Origin: Actinopolyspora erythraea
GTDB taxonomy: Bacteria; Actinomycetota; Actinomycetes; Mycobacteriales; Pseudonocardiaceae
Direction: 5' to 3'
NCBI RefSeq assembly: GCF_002263515.1
Contig: NZ_CP022752.1
Span: forward strand, 3,534,001 to 3,598,000
Length of the DNA stretch: 64,000 bases
A program made the translations under genes and the position numbers. This document shows, piece after piece, positions 1 to 7,558 of the stretch. Each line of letters starts with the position of its first letter. Positions within the stretch are counted from its first letter, which is position 1. The notes under the pieces were generated by a model, which had not been told where the DNA came from, ran no database searches, and saw only the letters and a program-made list of their open reading frames with translations.

Positions 1-334
1 GGTACGCGATCCCCATGAGCACTGCCTCGATAATCGACAGCGCCAGCAGGGGACGGCGCACTTGAGCCGCGATGGTCAAATTAAGATATCCAGCGGACAC
101 GCTTCGGCGTCCGGCCGGAAGATAAATACCCGCCGCGAGCAGGCACAAGGCGCCGATTCCGAGAAACAGCTTCGCGATCATCAGGTCGCCGTCGAGAAAC
201 AGGACGACCACACCCAAGAAAACGGCTGCGATGATCGACGGCACACCCCAGCGCACAAGATCTTTTCTGATCTTGGTCTCAAGTGGTGGCGATATCCGTA
301 TGAACTGGAGATAGGGAGACGATCCGGGACGCAT
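1..334 (-). CDS. small membrane protein of a T7SS-like operon (partial, runs off left edge)
   Basis: The ATG at 334-332 overlaps the TGA of the preceding WXG-like gene (ATGA), so the two are translationally coupled. The visible 111 codons stay open to the window edge. The product starts with about 27 polar residues (MRPGSSPYLQF...), then has two hydrophobic segments, at about residues 30-48 (VPSIIAAVFLGVVVLFL) and 53-70 (MIAKLFLGIGALCLLAAGI), a short basic loop (PAGRRS), and the beginning of a third hydrophobic stretch near the edge. I do not recognise the family. Its place as last visible gene of a YbaB-like/EspC-like/WXG-like operon suggests a membrane partner of the secreted or surface proteins encoded upstream; that role is inference. 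Codon use is less GC-rich than in the housekeeping genes further right. Confidence 0.7.
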   Translation of the reverse strand, partial: MRPGSSPYLQFIRISPPLETKIRKDLVRWGVPSIIAAVFLGVVVLFLDGDLMIAKLFLGIGALCLLAAGIYLPAGRRSVSAGYLNLTIAAQVRRPLLALSIIEAVLMGIAY

Positions 335-1101
335 CAGTCGACCCGCCAGTTCGAAGTGTCGCCATCACTCGCGGTCGCGTCCGAGAGATCGGCGCTGGAA
401 CGCGTCCACTCGTCGCCGAGATCGCGAATCTTCTGGTTTATGGCGGTTTGCTCGGTGTTGATGGTGTCGACCACGCTCATCGTCGAGGAAACCGCAGTAG
501 CGATGAGCCCGATGACAGCGCCTACCGCGCCCAGCAGCGTAGGAATGGCAGCGGGCAAGGTCACGATGCCGCACGCCTCGACTATGGCGGCGACAATGGC
601 GACGACGAATGCTCCCAACGCGATGAGCACGGCAGTCCAAAAGGACTCGATCGCGTTGCCCAGATTAGTCAGTGACCTTCTGAGCTGCTCCGCCAGCCCC
701 TTGATCCCCTTCAGCCCCTCAGCCTGCGCGGGAACGAGCGCCTTGTAGGCCTCGGCGGCCCTTCCATCCCATTCGAGGTATGTACGCAGCTCGGGAAGCG
801 CGATATCACCGGCGGTATCATGCACTGGGTTGCCGACCTGGTTCATCCACTGCTCGCCGGCCCGCTTGAGCGCATCAGGATCACCGCGTTCGGTGACCAG
901 GAACCTTTTGACATCTTTCCAGAACTCCTGCATTTTTTGACTGATATCACGCAACCCCTTCTTGATGGGGTCAATCAAATGCGAAAACGAATCGGGAACC
1001 CAACTCAGGATATCATTGGCCTTGGCGAAGAATTCTTGGATCTTCACCTCGATTTCGTCGACCTTGTCATCCACCTGAGCAGCTATACTGTTCACAGCCA
1101 C
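334..1101 (-). CDS. WXG100-like protein with two transmembrane segments
   Basis: The 255-residue product has an N-terminal amphipathic helical region (1-75), a segment resembling the WXG100 helical hairpin (about 76-150, with W111-D-G113 followed by RAAEAY as in this superfamily), two adjacent hydrophobic segments (about 157-177 and 180-203), and a polar helical tail ending in Trp-Arg-Val-Asp. It starts at GTG 1101, eight bases after a GAAGGGG ribosome site. It is longer than a classical ESAT-6-like protein (about 100 residues) and resembles the membrane-anchored WXG/LXG-type proteins found in actinobacterial type VII secretion (T7SS) loci. It lies between an EspC-like gene and a coupled membrane protein. 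No ATPase or core secretion gene is visible, so it is probably an orphan substrate or surface module. The family call is from motif reading only. Confidence 0.65.
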   Translation of the reverse strand: MAVNSIAAQVDDKVDEIEVKIQEFFAKANDILSWVPDSFSHLIDPIKKGLRDISQKMQEFWKDVKRFLVTERGDPDALKRAGEQWMNQVGNPVHDTAGDIALPELRTYLEWDGRAAEAYKALVPAQAEGLKGIKGLAEQLRRSLTNLGNAIESFWTAVLIALGAFVVAIVAAIVEACGIVTLPAAIPTLLGAVGAVIGLIATAVSSTMSVVDTINTEQTAINQKIRDLGDEWTRSSADLSDATASDGDTSNWRVD

Positions 1102-1128
1102 ACCCCTTCAAACGATTCCCCGGTTCGA

Positions 1129-1449
1129 TCACTGGCCAGCTTGTTGAATTTTTCCCGCGGCGTTGATGTCGTCATGTTCGTACTGCCGGGCGGCGCTGTC
1201 GAGGTTGTCACTGATCCGCTGGAAGTATTCCGCGGCCTTGCCGAGCATGTCCTCGATCGCCGTGCGGGCCGAATCATACGTGGCGTCCAGCTCTCGCTCC
1301 GTGGCGAAAAAGGACATTTTCTCCCCCGTGAGCTCCAGGTCAGCGAGGCTGTTGAGAGGGCCTTTCATGTCGGCCGCCGCTGTGTTCCACGCAGCGGCGT
1401 CGGAGCGCATGGCATCGAGCGCTACGTTGATGCTTTCGCTGTCGGACAC
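1129..1449 (-). CDS. EspC-like type VII secretion substrate candidate
   Basis: This 106-residue, largely helical acidic protein has the size and pattern of the EspC/WXG100 families: an N-terminal helix (5-30), a turn around residues 30-45, a second long helix (50-90), then Y90-E-H-D-D94, which fits the YxxxD/E export signal of type VII substrates and is followed by AAGKI. The start GTG at 1449 sits just after the TAG of the YbaB-like gene, and its ribosome site (AAGGGGAG) overlaps that gene's last codons, so it is coupled to it. There is no signal peptide or membrane segment. Secretion would need an ESX system elsewhere in the genome; none is visible here. EspC-type is preferred over ESAT-6 because a WXG turn is absent. 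Confidence 0.65.
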   Translation of the reverse strand: MSDSESINVALDAMRSDAAAWNTAAADMKGPLNSLADLELTGEKMSFFATERELDATYDSARTAIEDMLGKAAEYFQRISDNLDSAARQYEHDDINAAGKIQQAGQ

Positions 1450-1451
1450 AG

Positions 1452-2264
1452 CTACTCCCCTTGATCGTTCGGACGATGTCCGGGGGTAAGCCCCACGCGC
1501 CGCATAAGCGCTTGGGGATCCCTGACAAGCGCGTTGAGTTCAGCGATGTTACGGCTCTGGGGCCCCTTGGCGAGCTCACCAAGGGAACTCTTCTCACTAA
1601 CCCTCTTGAGGACCTCAGTAATCTCGACTTCGATTTCGCTGTCACGGGCGGATCCAGCCCACTGCGGGTTGATCTCGACGCTCATGAGCTGTCCACGCCG
1701 ACCCGAGGCCGTCACGTGTCCCCCAGAACTTTCGACGTGTGTTGGCTGATCGGCGACGGCGGAAACCTGACTCATAAATTCGTTGAGGTCCGCGGTGACG
1801 GCGTCCAGCAAACGCATAGCATCCTCGGATGTAATGCGACTCTCGTCATCGGTGGAATCCGCGGACGCGGCTTGGACAGACGAACCGGATACCGCCGCAT
1901 CAAGGTCGAAACCTTCCATCTTGTGCGACAACACCCGCGCCGCGGCGACGTTGGCTGCCTCGAGGACGGCACCATTCAGACCGTACGGTTCGATGCTGCC
2001 CTTCCAGCCAGCGGCAAGGTAGACGGCAACCAAATCACCATCTGACGTGACTTCGACAGTCACGACACCGGATGTGTCCCGTCCGGTGAAGACCTCTGTA
2101 CCGCTCTCGGCGGCATCACGTACTTCTTGATCTTCGTACTGGGTTCGCTCCCAGTCCTCATCGTTGAGTGTCCACCTGGTTTCGCCCACAGCGGCCGAGG
2201 CTAACAGTCCGCTTTGTTCAAAGGTACCGATCTTACGTGATTCACCCAGGATTTCCTTGTTCAC
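1452..2264 (-). CDS. YbaB/EbfC-like tandem-domain protein, first gene of the T7SS-like operon
   Basis: The 270-residue product contains two stretches that read like YbaB/EbfC nucleoid-associated domains. The first is around residues 60-120 (SGVVTVEVTSDGDLVAVYL, then a helix AVLEAANVAAARVL); the second is around 180-230 (GHVTASGRRGQLMSVEINP, then a helix SEIEVEITEVLKRV). A Ser/Asp/Glu-rich linker separates them. YbaB-like genes often head actinobacterial cassettes of small ESX-type substrates, which matches this position. The start is GTG 2264, and no gene precedes it on the same strand within 700 bases, so the operon promoter should lie just right of 2264. Base composition is visibly lower in GC than the rest of the window, a sign of transfer. 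The function within the cassette is unknown; a chaperone or DNA-binding role would be guesswork. Confidence 0.6.
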   Translation of the reverse strand: MNKEILGESRKIGTFEQSGLLASAAVGETRWTLNDEDWERTQYEDQEVRDAAESGTEVFTGRDTSGVVTVEVTSDGDLVAVYLAAGWKGSIEPYGLNGAVLEAANVAAARVLSHKMEGFDLDAAVSGSSVQAASADSTDDESRITSEDAMRLLDAVTADLNEFMSQVSAVADQPTHVESSGGHVTASGRRGQLMSVEINPQWAGSARDSEIEVEITEVLKRVSEKSSLGELAKGPQSRNIAELNALVRDPQALMRRVGLTPGHRPNDQGE

Positions 2265-2354
2265 ATTTCACCCATCTGGCGACTAGACAACTGATTCCAC
2301 GGAGGTGAATTAGAGAACGTTTCATGTGGTGTTGTCGTGAGTGGCACGATCGTG

Positions 2355-2665
2355 GGTGATGGTGGGGCGGTTGTCGCAGCGGTTGACGCCGGACGAGTGG
2401 GCAGGGAGTCGCTCCGCCCGTCGATTCCGGGGGTTGCCCAGCGACCGCGGGGTGGCGGGACGGCTCCGGGGAATGATCGGGCAGTGTTCACCGTGATCGT
2501 CCACGTCCTGACCAGCGGATGTGCCTGGCGAGACCTACCGCCCTCCTTCGGTGTCACGGTGTCCACGGGCACACCGCCGGTTTCAGCGATGCTCCCGGGC
2601 CGGACTGTGGCGCCGGTGGTACCAAGCGGTGCTGGACGAGCTCAGCTCCCAAGGCGAGACCGAGT
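2355..2665 (+). pseudogene. IS5-family (DUF4096-type) transposase N-terminal remnant
   Basis: Three successive reading frames together spell the N-terminal half of an IS5-type transposase: RLTPDEW (about 2379-2400), then NDRAVFTVIVHVLTSGCAWRDLPPSFGV (about 2470-2560), then AHRRFQRCSRAGLWRRWYQAVLDEL (about 2575-2645). Two frameshifts break it, and the catalytic DDE half is absent; weakly similar sequence trails to about 2740. No intact terminal inverted repeats could be recognised. The remnant lies between the T7SS-like operon and the DUF397/XRE pair, on the boundary of lower-GC and normal sequence, consistent with an old insertion point. The remaining intergenic bases 2265-2354 presumably hold the promoter of the leftward operon. 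Confidence 0.7.
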
Positions 2666-2750
2666 GCCTTCGTACCCGCCCTGTCGTCCCGTCGCTGGTT
2701 TCGTCGGTGAGCCCGGCCGGGTTGTCCGGGCCCACCGCACACCGCCGGAC

Positions 2751-2963
2751 TCAGCGCAGCGAACGCAGGAACGCCGTCCACACCCGACGGTCGAACAACA
2801 ACGCCGGACCGTGCGGACACTTGGAATCCCGCACCGCCGCGATCTCACCGCCCGACAGAGAAGCCGCCTCCACACACGATCCCCCATTGGGGCCACTGCG
2901 GCTGCTGCGCCGCCAGGACGCCCCGGCCAACTCGGCCGCGTTCCGAACGCACCCGTACTGCAT
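2751..2963 (-). CDS. DUF397 small protein
   Basis: This 70-residue protein has the DUF397 signature in order: ELAGASWRRSSRSGPNGGSCVEAA, then VRDSKCPHGPALLFDRRVWTAFL. Its ATG (2963-2961) overlaps the TGA of the XRE regulator by one base; a GTG three bases earlier is an alternative start. DUF397 genes almost always follow an XRE/DUF5753 regulator in actinomycetes, as here, and such pairs influence development and antibiotic production in Streptomyces (WhiJ-type loci). The DUF397 protein is thought to be the partner of the regulator, with toxin/antitoxin-like models proposed. Both genes are intact, so the pair is probably functional. Confidence 0.85.
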   Translation of the reverse strand: MQYGCVRNAAELAGASWRRSSRSGPNGGSCVEAASLSGGEIAAVRDSKCPHGPALLFDRRVWTAFLRSLR

Positions 2964-3838
2964 CACATGATCTCCTTAGCGAGCTCGGACAGGAAGTCGG
3001 CTGACTCCGCCGGGGACAACGCCTGCTCGGCCAACGACTCGAACACCCCGTTGAACATCGCCACCTCATCGACCTCCTCCAGGTAGATCCCACCCCGCTG
3101 GTTCTCCAGATACACCACGCCGGGATCACCGACGCGCGGAAATCCCAGCCACTGGAAAGAGCCGAGATGACCTCGATGCGGCCCCACGACGAACGGCAGC
3201 ACCTGAACGGTGACATTCTCCCACCGGCCCGCCCGCGCCAGATAACGCAGTTGTTCACGCATCACCTCCGCGTCGCCCACCCGTCGTCGCAGCGCCGCCT
3301 CGTCGACCACCGCGTGCATCCACAGCGGATCCTCGGGGCGCCAGAGCGCCTCCTGGCGCCGCAGCCGGGCCTCGACCAGCTCGCGCACCTCGACGTCGGA
3401 AGGGCCGTCCTCGCTACGCACCAGGGCCTCGATGTAGGAGCGGGTCTGCAGGATGCCGGGCGGGAAGCCCAACTCCCACTCCCGGATGCGGTCGGCGCCC
3501 CACTCCAGTCCGACGTAGAGCGAGAACCAGTCCGGCACCGCGCGGTTGCCGTCCCACCAGCCCTTCTCCTTGGCGAGTTCGGCCAGCCGCAGGTACCACT
3601 CGACGCGGTCGGCCGGGACCTCGAAGAGCGCGAGCATCACCTCCAGGTCGGGGCCGCTGATCGTGTTGCGCATGCTCTCCATGTGGGCGATCTTCGCCGC
3701 GTTGCAACGAAGCCGTTTAGCCACGTCGGACTGCTTCAGACCCGCTGCCTCACGAAGCCTGCGAACTTCCTGCGACAACCATCGTCTACCGACAGTGGGA
3801 CTGATCGGCTCCGGTACCGCCGGTCCCGAACTGTTCAT
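2963..3838 (-). CDS. XRE-family regulator with DUF5753 (WhiJ-like)
   Basis: The 291-residue protein has an N-terminal helix-turn-helix (about residues 19-72: EVRRLREAAGLKQSDVAKRL, then AAKIAHMES) and a C-terminal DUF5753 domain (about 100-285), recognised by WFSLYVGLEWGADRIREWE, PPGILQTRSYIEAL, RRQEALWRP and the ending SPAESADFLSEL. The start chosen is ATG 3838, preceded by GAAGAGGTG; a GTG two codons upstream is possible. It is coupled to the DUF397 gene downstream and divergent from a 106-residue orphan across 139 bases that contain repeated AGTCA elements, a likely autoregulatory site. Members of this family act with DUF397 partners in developmental control; the target here is not known. 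Confidence 0.9.
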   Translation of the reverse strand: MNSSGPAVPEPISPTVGRRWLSQEVRRLREAAGLKQSDVAKRLRCNAAKIAHMESMRNTISGPDLEVMLALFEVPADRVEWYLRLAELAKEKGWWDGNRAVPDWFSLYVGLEWGADRIREWELGFPPGILQTRSYIEALVRSEDGPSDVEVRELVEARLRRQEALWRPEDPLWMHAVVDEAALRRRVGDAEVMREQLRYLARAGRWENVTVQVLPFVVGPHRGHLGSFQWLGFPRVGDPGVVYLENQRGGIYLEEVDEVAMFNGVFESLAEQALSPAESADFLSELAKEIM

Positions 3839-3884
3839 ACTCACCTCTTCGACTGAACGTACAACCGGTTACCCAATCGGGCGA

Positions 3885-3925
3885 TTGTGAAGTCAAATTA
3901 ACTAAGTCAATCTGACTGACGCTGA
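3885..3925. promoter_or_regulatory. probable operator between XRE regulator and divergent orphan gene
   Basis: Two direct copies of AAGTCAA (3890-3896 and 3904-3910) lie 14 bases apart, and the second forms an inverted repeat AGTCA-atc-TGACT (3905-3917). The surrounding sequence is locally AT-rich, as expected of the divergent promoters. Binding by the adjacent XRE protein is inference. Confidence 0.4.
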
Positions 3926-3977
3926 CGCGAAACCGAGTCAGCGCCCACTCGTCACGAATACCGCCAAGGAGGTAACC

Positions 3978-4298
3978 ATGCGTAATGCCATGACCCTGTA
4001 CCGGGTGGTCAACCCCGACTCGCTCGGGTCCTACACCGAACTGCTGCACCACCAGCCCACCGAGCACCGCGTGGACGACGCCGAGGCGTGGCCCCGGCTG
4101 CGTGAGTGGGCGCTGGCCGTGCTCGACCGCACCGAAGAACGCTTCGGGATGTATCAGATCGCGCTCATGCCGCTGAACGCGCGCGGCCAGCCCGACGAGA
4201 ACGCCTTCCACGACCTCATCGCCGACGACACCGAGGTCATCGAGGACTACCTGTGCTGGTCCGGATGCTCCGAACTCGTCCCCGCACCGGGGAGGTGA
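3978..4298 (+). CDS. conserved-looking 106-residue protein divergent from XRE/DUF397 pair
   Basis: The gene has an excellent ribosome site (AAGGAGGT, 3966-3973) before ATG 3978. The product is soluble, 106 residues, acidic, with no signal peptide or membrane segment. It contains VDDAEAWPRLREWALAVLDRT, GMYQIALMPLNARGQ and an acidic end DDTEVIEDYLCWSGCSEL with two nearby cysteines (CWSGC). I do not recognise the family. Its divergent position from the XRE-DUF397 pair and the shared operator-like repeats suggest it is a regulated target or third component of that system. The stop codon is followed immediately by repeat copy A. Confidence 0.75.
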   Translation: MRNAMTLYRVVNPDSLGSYTELLHHQPTEHRVDDAEAWPRLREWALAVLDRTEERFGMYQIALMPLNARGQPDENAFHDLIADDTEVIEDYLCWSGCSELVPAPGR

Positions 4299-4460
4299 GT
4301 TTCCGGCCGGTCTGCTGGGGTGATCGCCTGGCGGAACCTCTGGCACGGCTCTCGCTGCGGGAGGCCCGACATCGAGTAGGCACCTACGCCACGTCGGGCC
4401 TTCCTCGCGAGAGCCACACGCGCGAACCCGCGGCTGGCCGAGCTGGGTGAGTGGTGGGAG
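4299..4460. repeat. dispersed long-hairpin repeat, copy A
   Basis: This copy begins right after the stop codon at 4298 and is clearly related to 29253-29415. The core is an imperfect palindrome at 4347-4415: outer arms GGCTCTCGC (4347-4355) and GCGAGAGCC (4407-4415), inner arms around GGCCCGAC/GTCGGGCC, and a perfect tip GTAGG-CA-CCTAC (4376-4387). Outside the palindrome both copies share TTTCCGG-CGGT on the left, GCGGAACCTC before the stem and GAACCCGCGG after it. It could act as a bidirectional terminator, an mRNA stabiliser or a REP/MITE-like element. From 4461 to 4712 I see no gene or other signal. Confidence 0.8.
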
Positions 4461-4712
4461 TGCGACCCGCGAGGGGGCTGGGAGTGCGGTCTGCGGGGGT
4501 GGTTGGGATTCGACTTCGGGGCCCGAAGGCGAACCGGTTGAAGCGGAACGAAAAATCGACACCCAACCGGGAAGGACCACCGCACGCGCCGGTCTCACTC
4601 CGTCTTATGTGGACCACTGGGATACCGGGGAAAACGCCGCTGCGCCGAACCCGGAAACCGCGAGAGCGGAAGTCCGGCACCGCACGGCGGCGGAAAGACC
4701 GCTCCGGTCGGC

Positions 4713-6101
4713 TCAGTTTCCGTCGGCGGCCCGCTCGAAGGCGTGCGCGACCCGGAGCAGCTCGAAGTCCTCCCGGTACCGGCCCACGAGCTGCACCCCG
4801 ACAGGCAGCCCGTCGGCGGTGGAACCCGCCGGAACGGACAGCGCCGGGTGACCGAGCACGGACACGTACGAGCACGAGGCCATCCAGTCCAGGTAGTCCC
4901 GCCCGGCCACTCCGGCCACCTCGCGCGGGTACTCCAGCTCTGCGTCGAACGGCGGAAGCTGGCTCACCGGCAGCAGCAGCACGTCGTGGTCACCGAAGAA
5001 CACCCGTGCCCGGTGGTAGAGCTCGGCCTGCGTCACGGCGGCCCGCCCCAGATCGGGCCCGGACAGCTTCCGCCCCTCCTCGATGTTGGCCGCCAGGCTC
5101 GGCTTCACCAGCTCCGGGGACTCGTCCAGCAACCGCCCCAGCGACAGCTCGAACTGCCAGGCCCGCAGCGTCCGGAACGTCTCGTCGGCACCGGTGAAGT
5201 CCGGGCAGGCCTCCTCCACCCGGCACCCGAGCTCGGCGAACCGCTCGGCAGCGGCACGCACCACCTCGGCCACCTCGGATTCCACCGGGATACTGCCGCC
5301 GAGATCGGCGGACCAGCCGATCCGCAGCCCGCGAAGGTCGCGGTCGAGTTCACCGGCCGACGTCGAGGCGGGCTGGTGCGCCGAAAGCGGGGCCCGCTCG
5401 TCGGCGCCCGCCATCACCGACAGCAGCAACGCGACGTCGGCCACCGTGCGGGCCATCGGCCCCTGCGTCGAGAGCGGCGACCAGGGTGTCGGGTTCGGGT
5501 AGCTCGGCACCAGCCCGGGGGACGGGCGCAGCCCGACCACGCCGCAGAAGGACGCGGGATTGCGCAGCGAACCGCCCATGTCGCTGCCGTCGGCCAACGG
5601 TTGCATGCCGCTGGCCAGCGCGGCAGCCGCCCCACCGCTGCTGCCGCCCGCCGACCGGCTCGGGTCGTGGGGATTGCGCGTCACCCCGAACACCGGGTTG
5701 AAGGTGTGGGAACCGGCCCCGAACTCGGGGGCGTTGGTCTTGCCGAGACAGATCGAACCAGCGGCACGCAACCGGGCGACGAGCAGCTCGTCCTCCGCCG
5801 GGACGTGCTCACGCATCGCGGGGGACCCGAAAGTGGTCCGGACCCCCTCGGTGAGATGGGTGTCCTTGTGCGCCATCGGCAAGCCGTGCAGTGCACCGAC
5901 GGGCTCCCCGCGCGCGAGACGCCGGTCCGCCTCGCTGGCCTCGCGCCGGGCGCGCTCCTCGGTCAGGGTGACGATCGCGTTGATCCCGGGGTTGCGCTCC
6001 TCGATGCGCGCCAGGTGCGCCTCCAGGACCTCACGGGCGGAGAGTTCGCGACGTCGTAACGCGGCGCGCAGCGCCGTGGCGGACATCTCGCAGATGCTCA
6101 T
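4713..6101 (-). CDS. amidase-signature family hydrolase
   Basis: The 462-residue protein belongs to the amidase signature family, which hydrolyses amide bonds with a Ser-cisSer-Lys triad. Visible elements, numbered from ATG 6101, are the catalytic Lys79 in GLPMAHKD, the Gly/Ser loop SAGGSSGG (about 150-157, carrying the cis-Ser) and the nucleophile Ser178 in DGSDMGGSLRNPA. Length is normal for the family. The start ATG 6101 follows GAGGAA; a GTG at 6107 would overlap the symporter stop as GTGA. It is the last gene of an operon with a DUF3311 protein and a sodium/solute symporter, suggesting uptake and hydrolysis of one amide-containing nutrient. The substrate cannot be read from sequence; the family also includes GatA, but no gatC/gatB neighbours are present. 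Confidence 0.9.
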   Translation of the reverse strand: MSICEMSATALRAALRRRELSAREVLEAHLARIEERNPGINAIVTLTEERARREASEADRRLARGEPVGALHGLPMAHKDTHLTEGVRTTFGSPAMREHVPAEDELLVARLRAAGSICLGKTNAPEFGAGSHTFNPVFGVTRNPHDPSRSAGGSSGGAAAALASGMQPLADGSDMGGSLRNPASFCGVVGLRPSPGLVPSYPNPTPWSPLSTQGPMARTVADVALLLSVMAGADERAPLSAHQPASTSAGELDRDLRGLRIGWSADLGGSIPVESEVAEVVRAAAERFAELGCRVEEACPDFTGADETFRTLRAWQFELSLGRLLDESPELVKPSLAANIEEGRKLSGPDLGRAAVTQAELYHRARVFFGDHDVLLLPVSQLPPFDAELEYPREVAGVAGRDYLDWMASCSYVSVLGHPALSVPAGSTADGLPVGVQLVGRYREDFELLRVAHAFERAADGN

Positions 6102-6103
6102 GA

Positions 6104-7558
6104 TCACTTCCTCGCGGGTTGGGGCCGTTCCACGGACGTGGTCGGGGCGCTCCCGTTCCGGGCACGGGCGCGGCGGAGGAACTCCGCCGTCGCGGCGACG
6201 GCGATGTTGGCCGCGAGGCCGAACAGCCCGACGTTGACGTCACCCGTGGCGACGTCGGTGAACGTCAGCCACACGACGACGAGCTCACCGGCGAGCAGTC
6301 CGGACACAGCCGACCGCGCGGACAACCACGGGCGCTCCCCCAGCGCCGCGACGAAGGACGGAGCCAGCTGGGCCAGCCCGCTGAAGGTCAGCAGCAGCAG
6401 GTTGGCCAGCAGGTCCGGCCGGACGATGCCCAGCACGAGCGCCAGCACCGCCACCACCACGACGACTCCGTGATTGACCACCAGGCTCAGCCGGTGGTCA
6501 CGCGAGCGCACGACGTTGTTGGCGACCAGAGTGGACATCCCCATGCACAGCGCCGCCGCGGGCACCATCGCCGCCGAAGCCGCGGCGACCGCGACCACTC
6601 CGGTGGCCCAGTCCGGCAGCGCACCGGCGGCGAGCGTGAGCAGCACACCGTCGCCGTCCGTCCCCGGCGGCAGCGCGAGCGCTCCGGTGTAGCCGATGAG
6701 GATCGGCAGGATGATCACGACCTGGTACAGCGGCAGGAACATGTAGTTGCGCCGCAGCGCGCGCGGCCCGCCCGCCGACAGCAGTGGGGGCCACAGGTGC
6801 GGCAGCGTCAGGAACATGCTGCCGATGGTGCTGATCAGCATCCCGGTGAACCACCACATCGGACCGTACTCGCCACCCGCCACCCGCAGCATCTCCGGCC
6901 TGCTCGTGCCGATCTCGGCGAACACCGAACCGATTCCGCCCGCGTAGTGCAGGGGTATCACCACCGCGAGCACCACCATCGCGAGGAGTATCAGCACGTC
7001 CTTGAGGTAGGCGGTGGCCGCGACACCGCGAATGCCGGACCACAGCACGAACAGCACGGTCAGCCCCGTGGCCACGACCATGCTCAGCGTCCCGCTGCTC
7101 TCGCTGCCGGTGACCAGCGTGACGATCATGCCCAGCCCGGTGATCTGCAACTGGAGGTAGGGCAGCAGGAAGACCACTCCGGTGACCGCGACCAGGGTGC
7201 CGAACGCCTCGCTGCCGTAGCGGTGCTCGTAGAAGTCGGCCTGGGTCACGTAGCCGTGCCGACTGCCCAGCCGCCACACCCTCGGCCCCAGGAAGTACAG
7301 CCCCACGAAGGCCAGCGGCATGTAGGGCACGGCGTAGGTGGCCGCCGCGCCACCGGTGAACGCGAGACCGGCCACCCCCAGGAAGGTGAAGGTCGTGAAG
7401 ACCTCCCCCGCCTGGAGGAACCACGTGGTGAGGACGCCGAACCCCCGGTTGCCGACGGCCCACTGCGACAGCCCGGTGGTCCTGCCGCGCCGCCCCAGGA
7501 AACCGAGCACTCCGATCAGGAGCATGCCCGCGAGCGCGACACCGAACGTGACGGTCAT
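6104..7558 (-). CDS. sodium/solute symporter (SSS family)
   Basis: The 484-residue integral membrane protein has about 13 hydrophobic segments in the SSS (PutP/PanF-like) order, with family-like stretches such as GLSQWAVGNRGFGVLTTWFLQAGE near the N-terminus and YVTQADFYEHRYGS between segments 3 and 4. Its ATG (7558) overlaps the TGA of the DUF3311 gene as ATGA, and its own TGA (6106-6104) abuts the amidase start, so all three are translationally coupled. SSS proteins preceded by a DUF3311 protein of about 70 residues are a recurring pair in actinobacteria. The hydrophilic tail after residue 460 is short and basic. The likely cargo is a small organic solute handled by the downstream amidase. 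Confidence 0.9.
   Translation of the reverse strand: MTVTFGVALAGMLLIGVLGFLGRRGRTTGLSQWAVGNRGFGVLTTWFLQAGEVFTTFTFLGVAGLAFTGGAAATYAVPYMPLAFVGLYFLGPRVWRLGSRHGYVTQADFYEHRYGSEAFGTLVAVTGVVFLLPYLQLQITGLGMIVTLVTGSESSGTLSMVVATGLTVLFVLWSGIRGVAATAYLKDVLILLAMVVLAVVIPLHYAGGIGSVFAEIGTSRPEMLRVAGGEYGPMWWFTGMLISTIGSMFLTLPHLWPPLLSAGGPRALRRNYMFLPLYQVVIILPILIGYTGALALPPGTDGDGVLLTLAAGALPDWATGVVAVAAASAAMVPAAALCMGMSTLVANNVVRSRDHRLSLVVNHGVVVVVAVLALVLGIVRPDLLANLLLLTFSGLAQLAPSFVAALGERPWLSARSAVSGLLAGELVVVWLTFTDVATGDVNVGLFGLAANIAVAATAEFLRRARARNGSAPTTSVERPQPARK

Noticed and set aside
4451..5197. 248-codon plus-strand open frame over the amidase 3' end
   Set aside because: Arg/Pro/Ala-rich shadow of the amidase gene with no motif.
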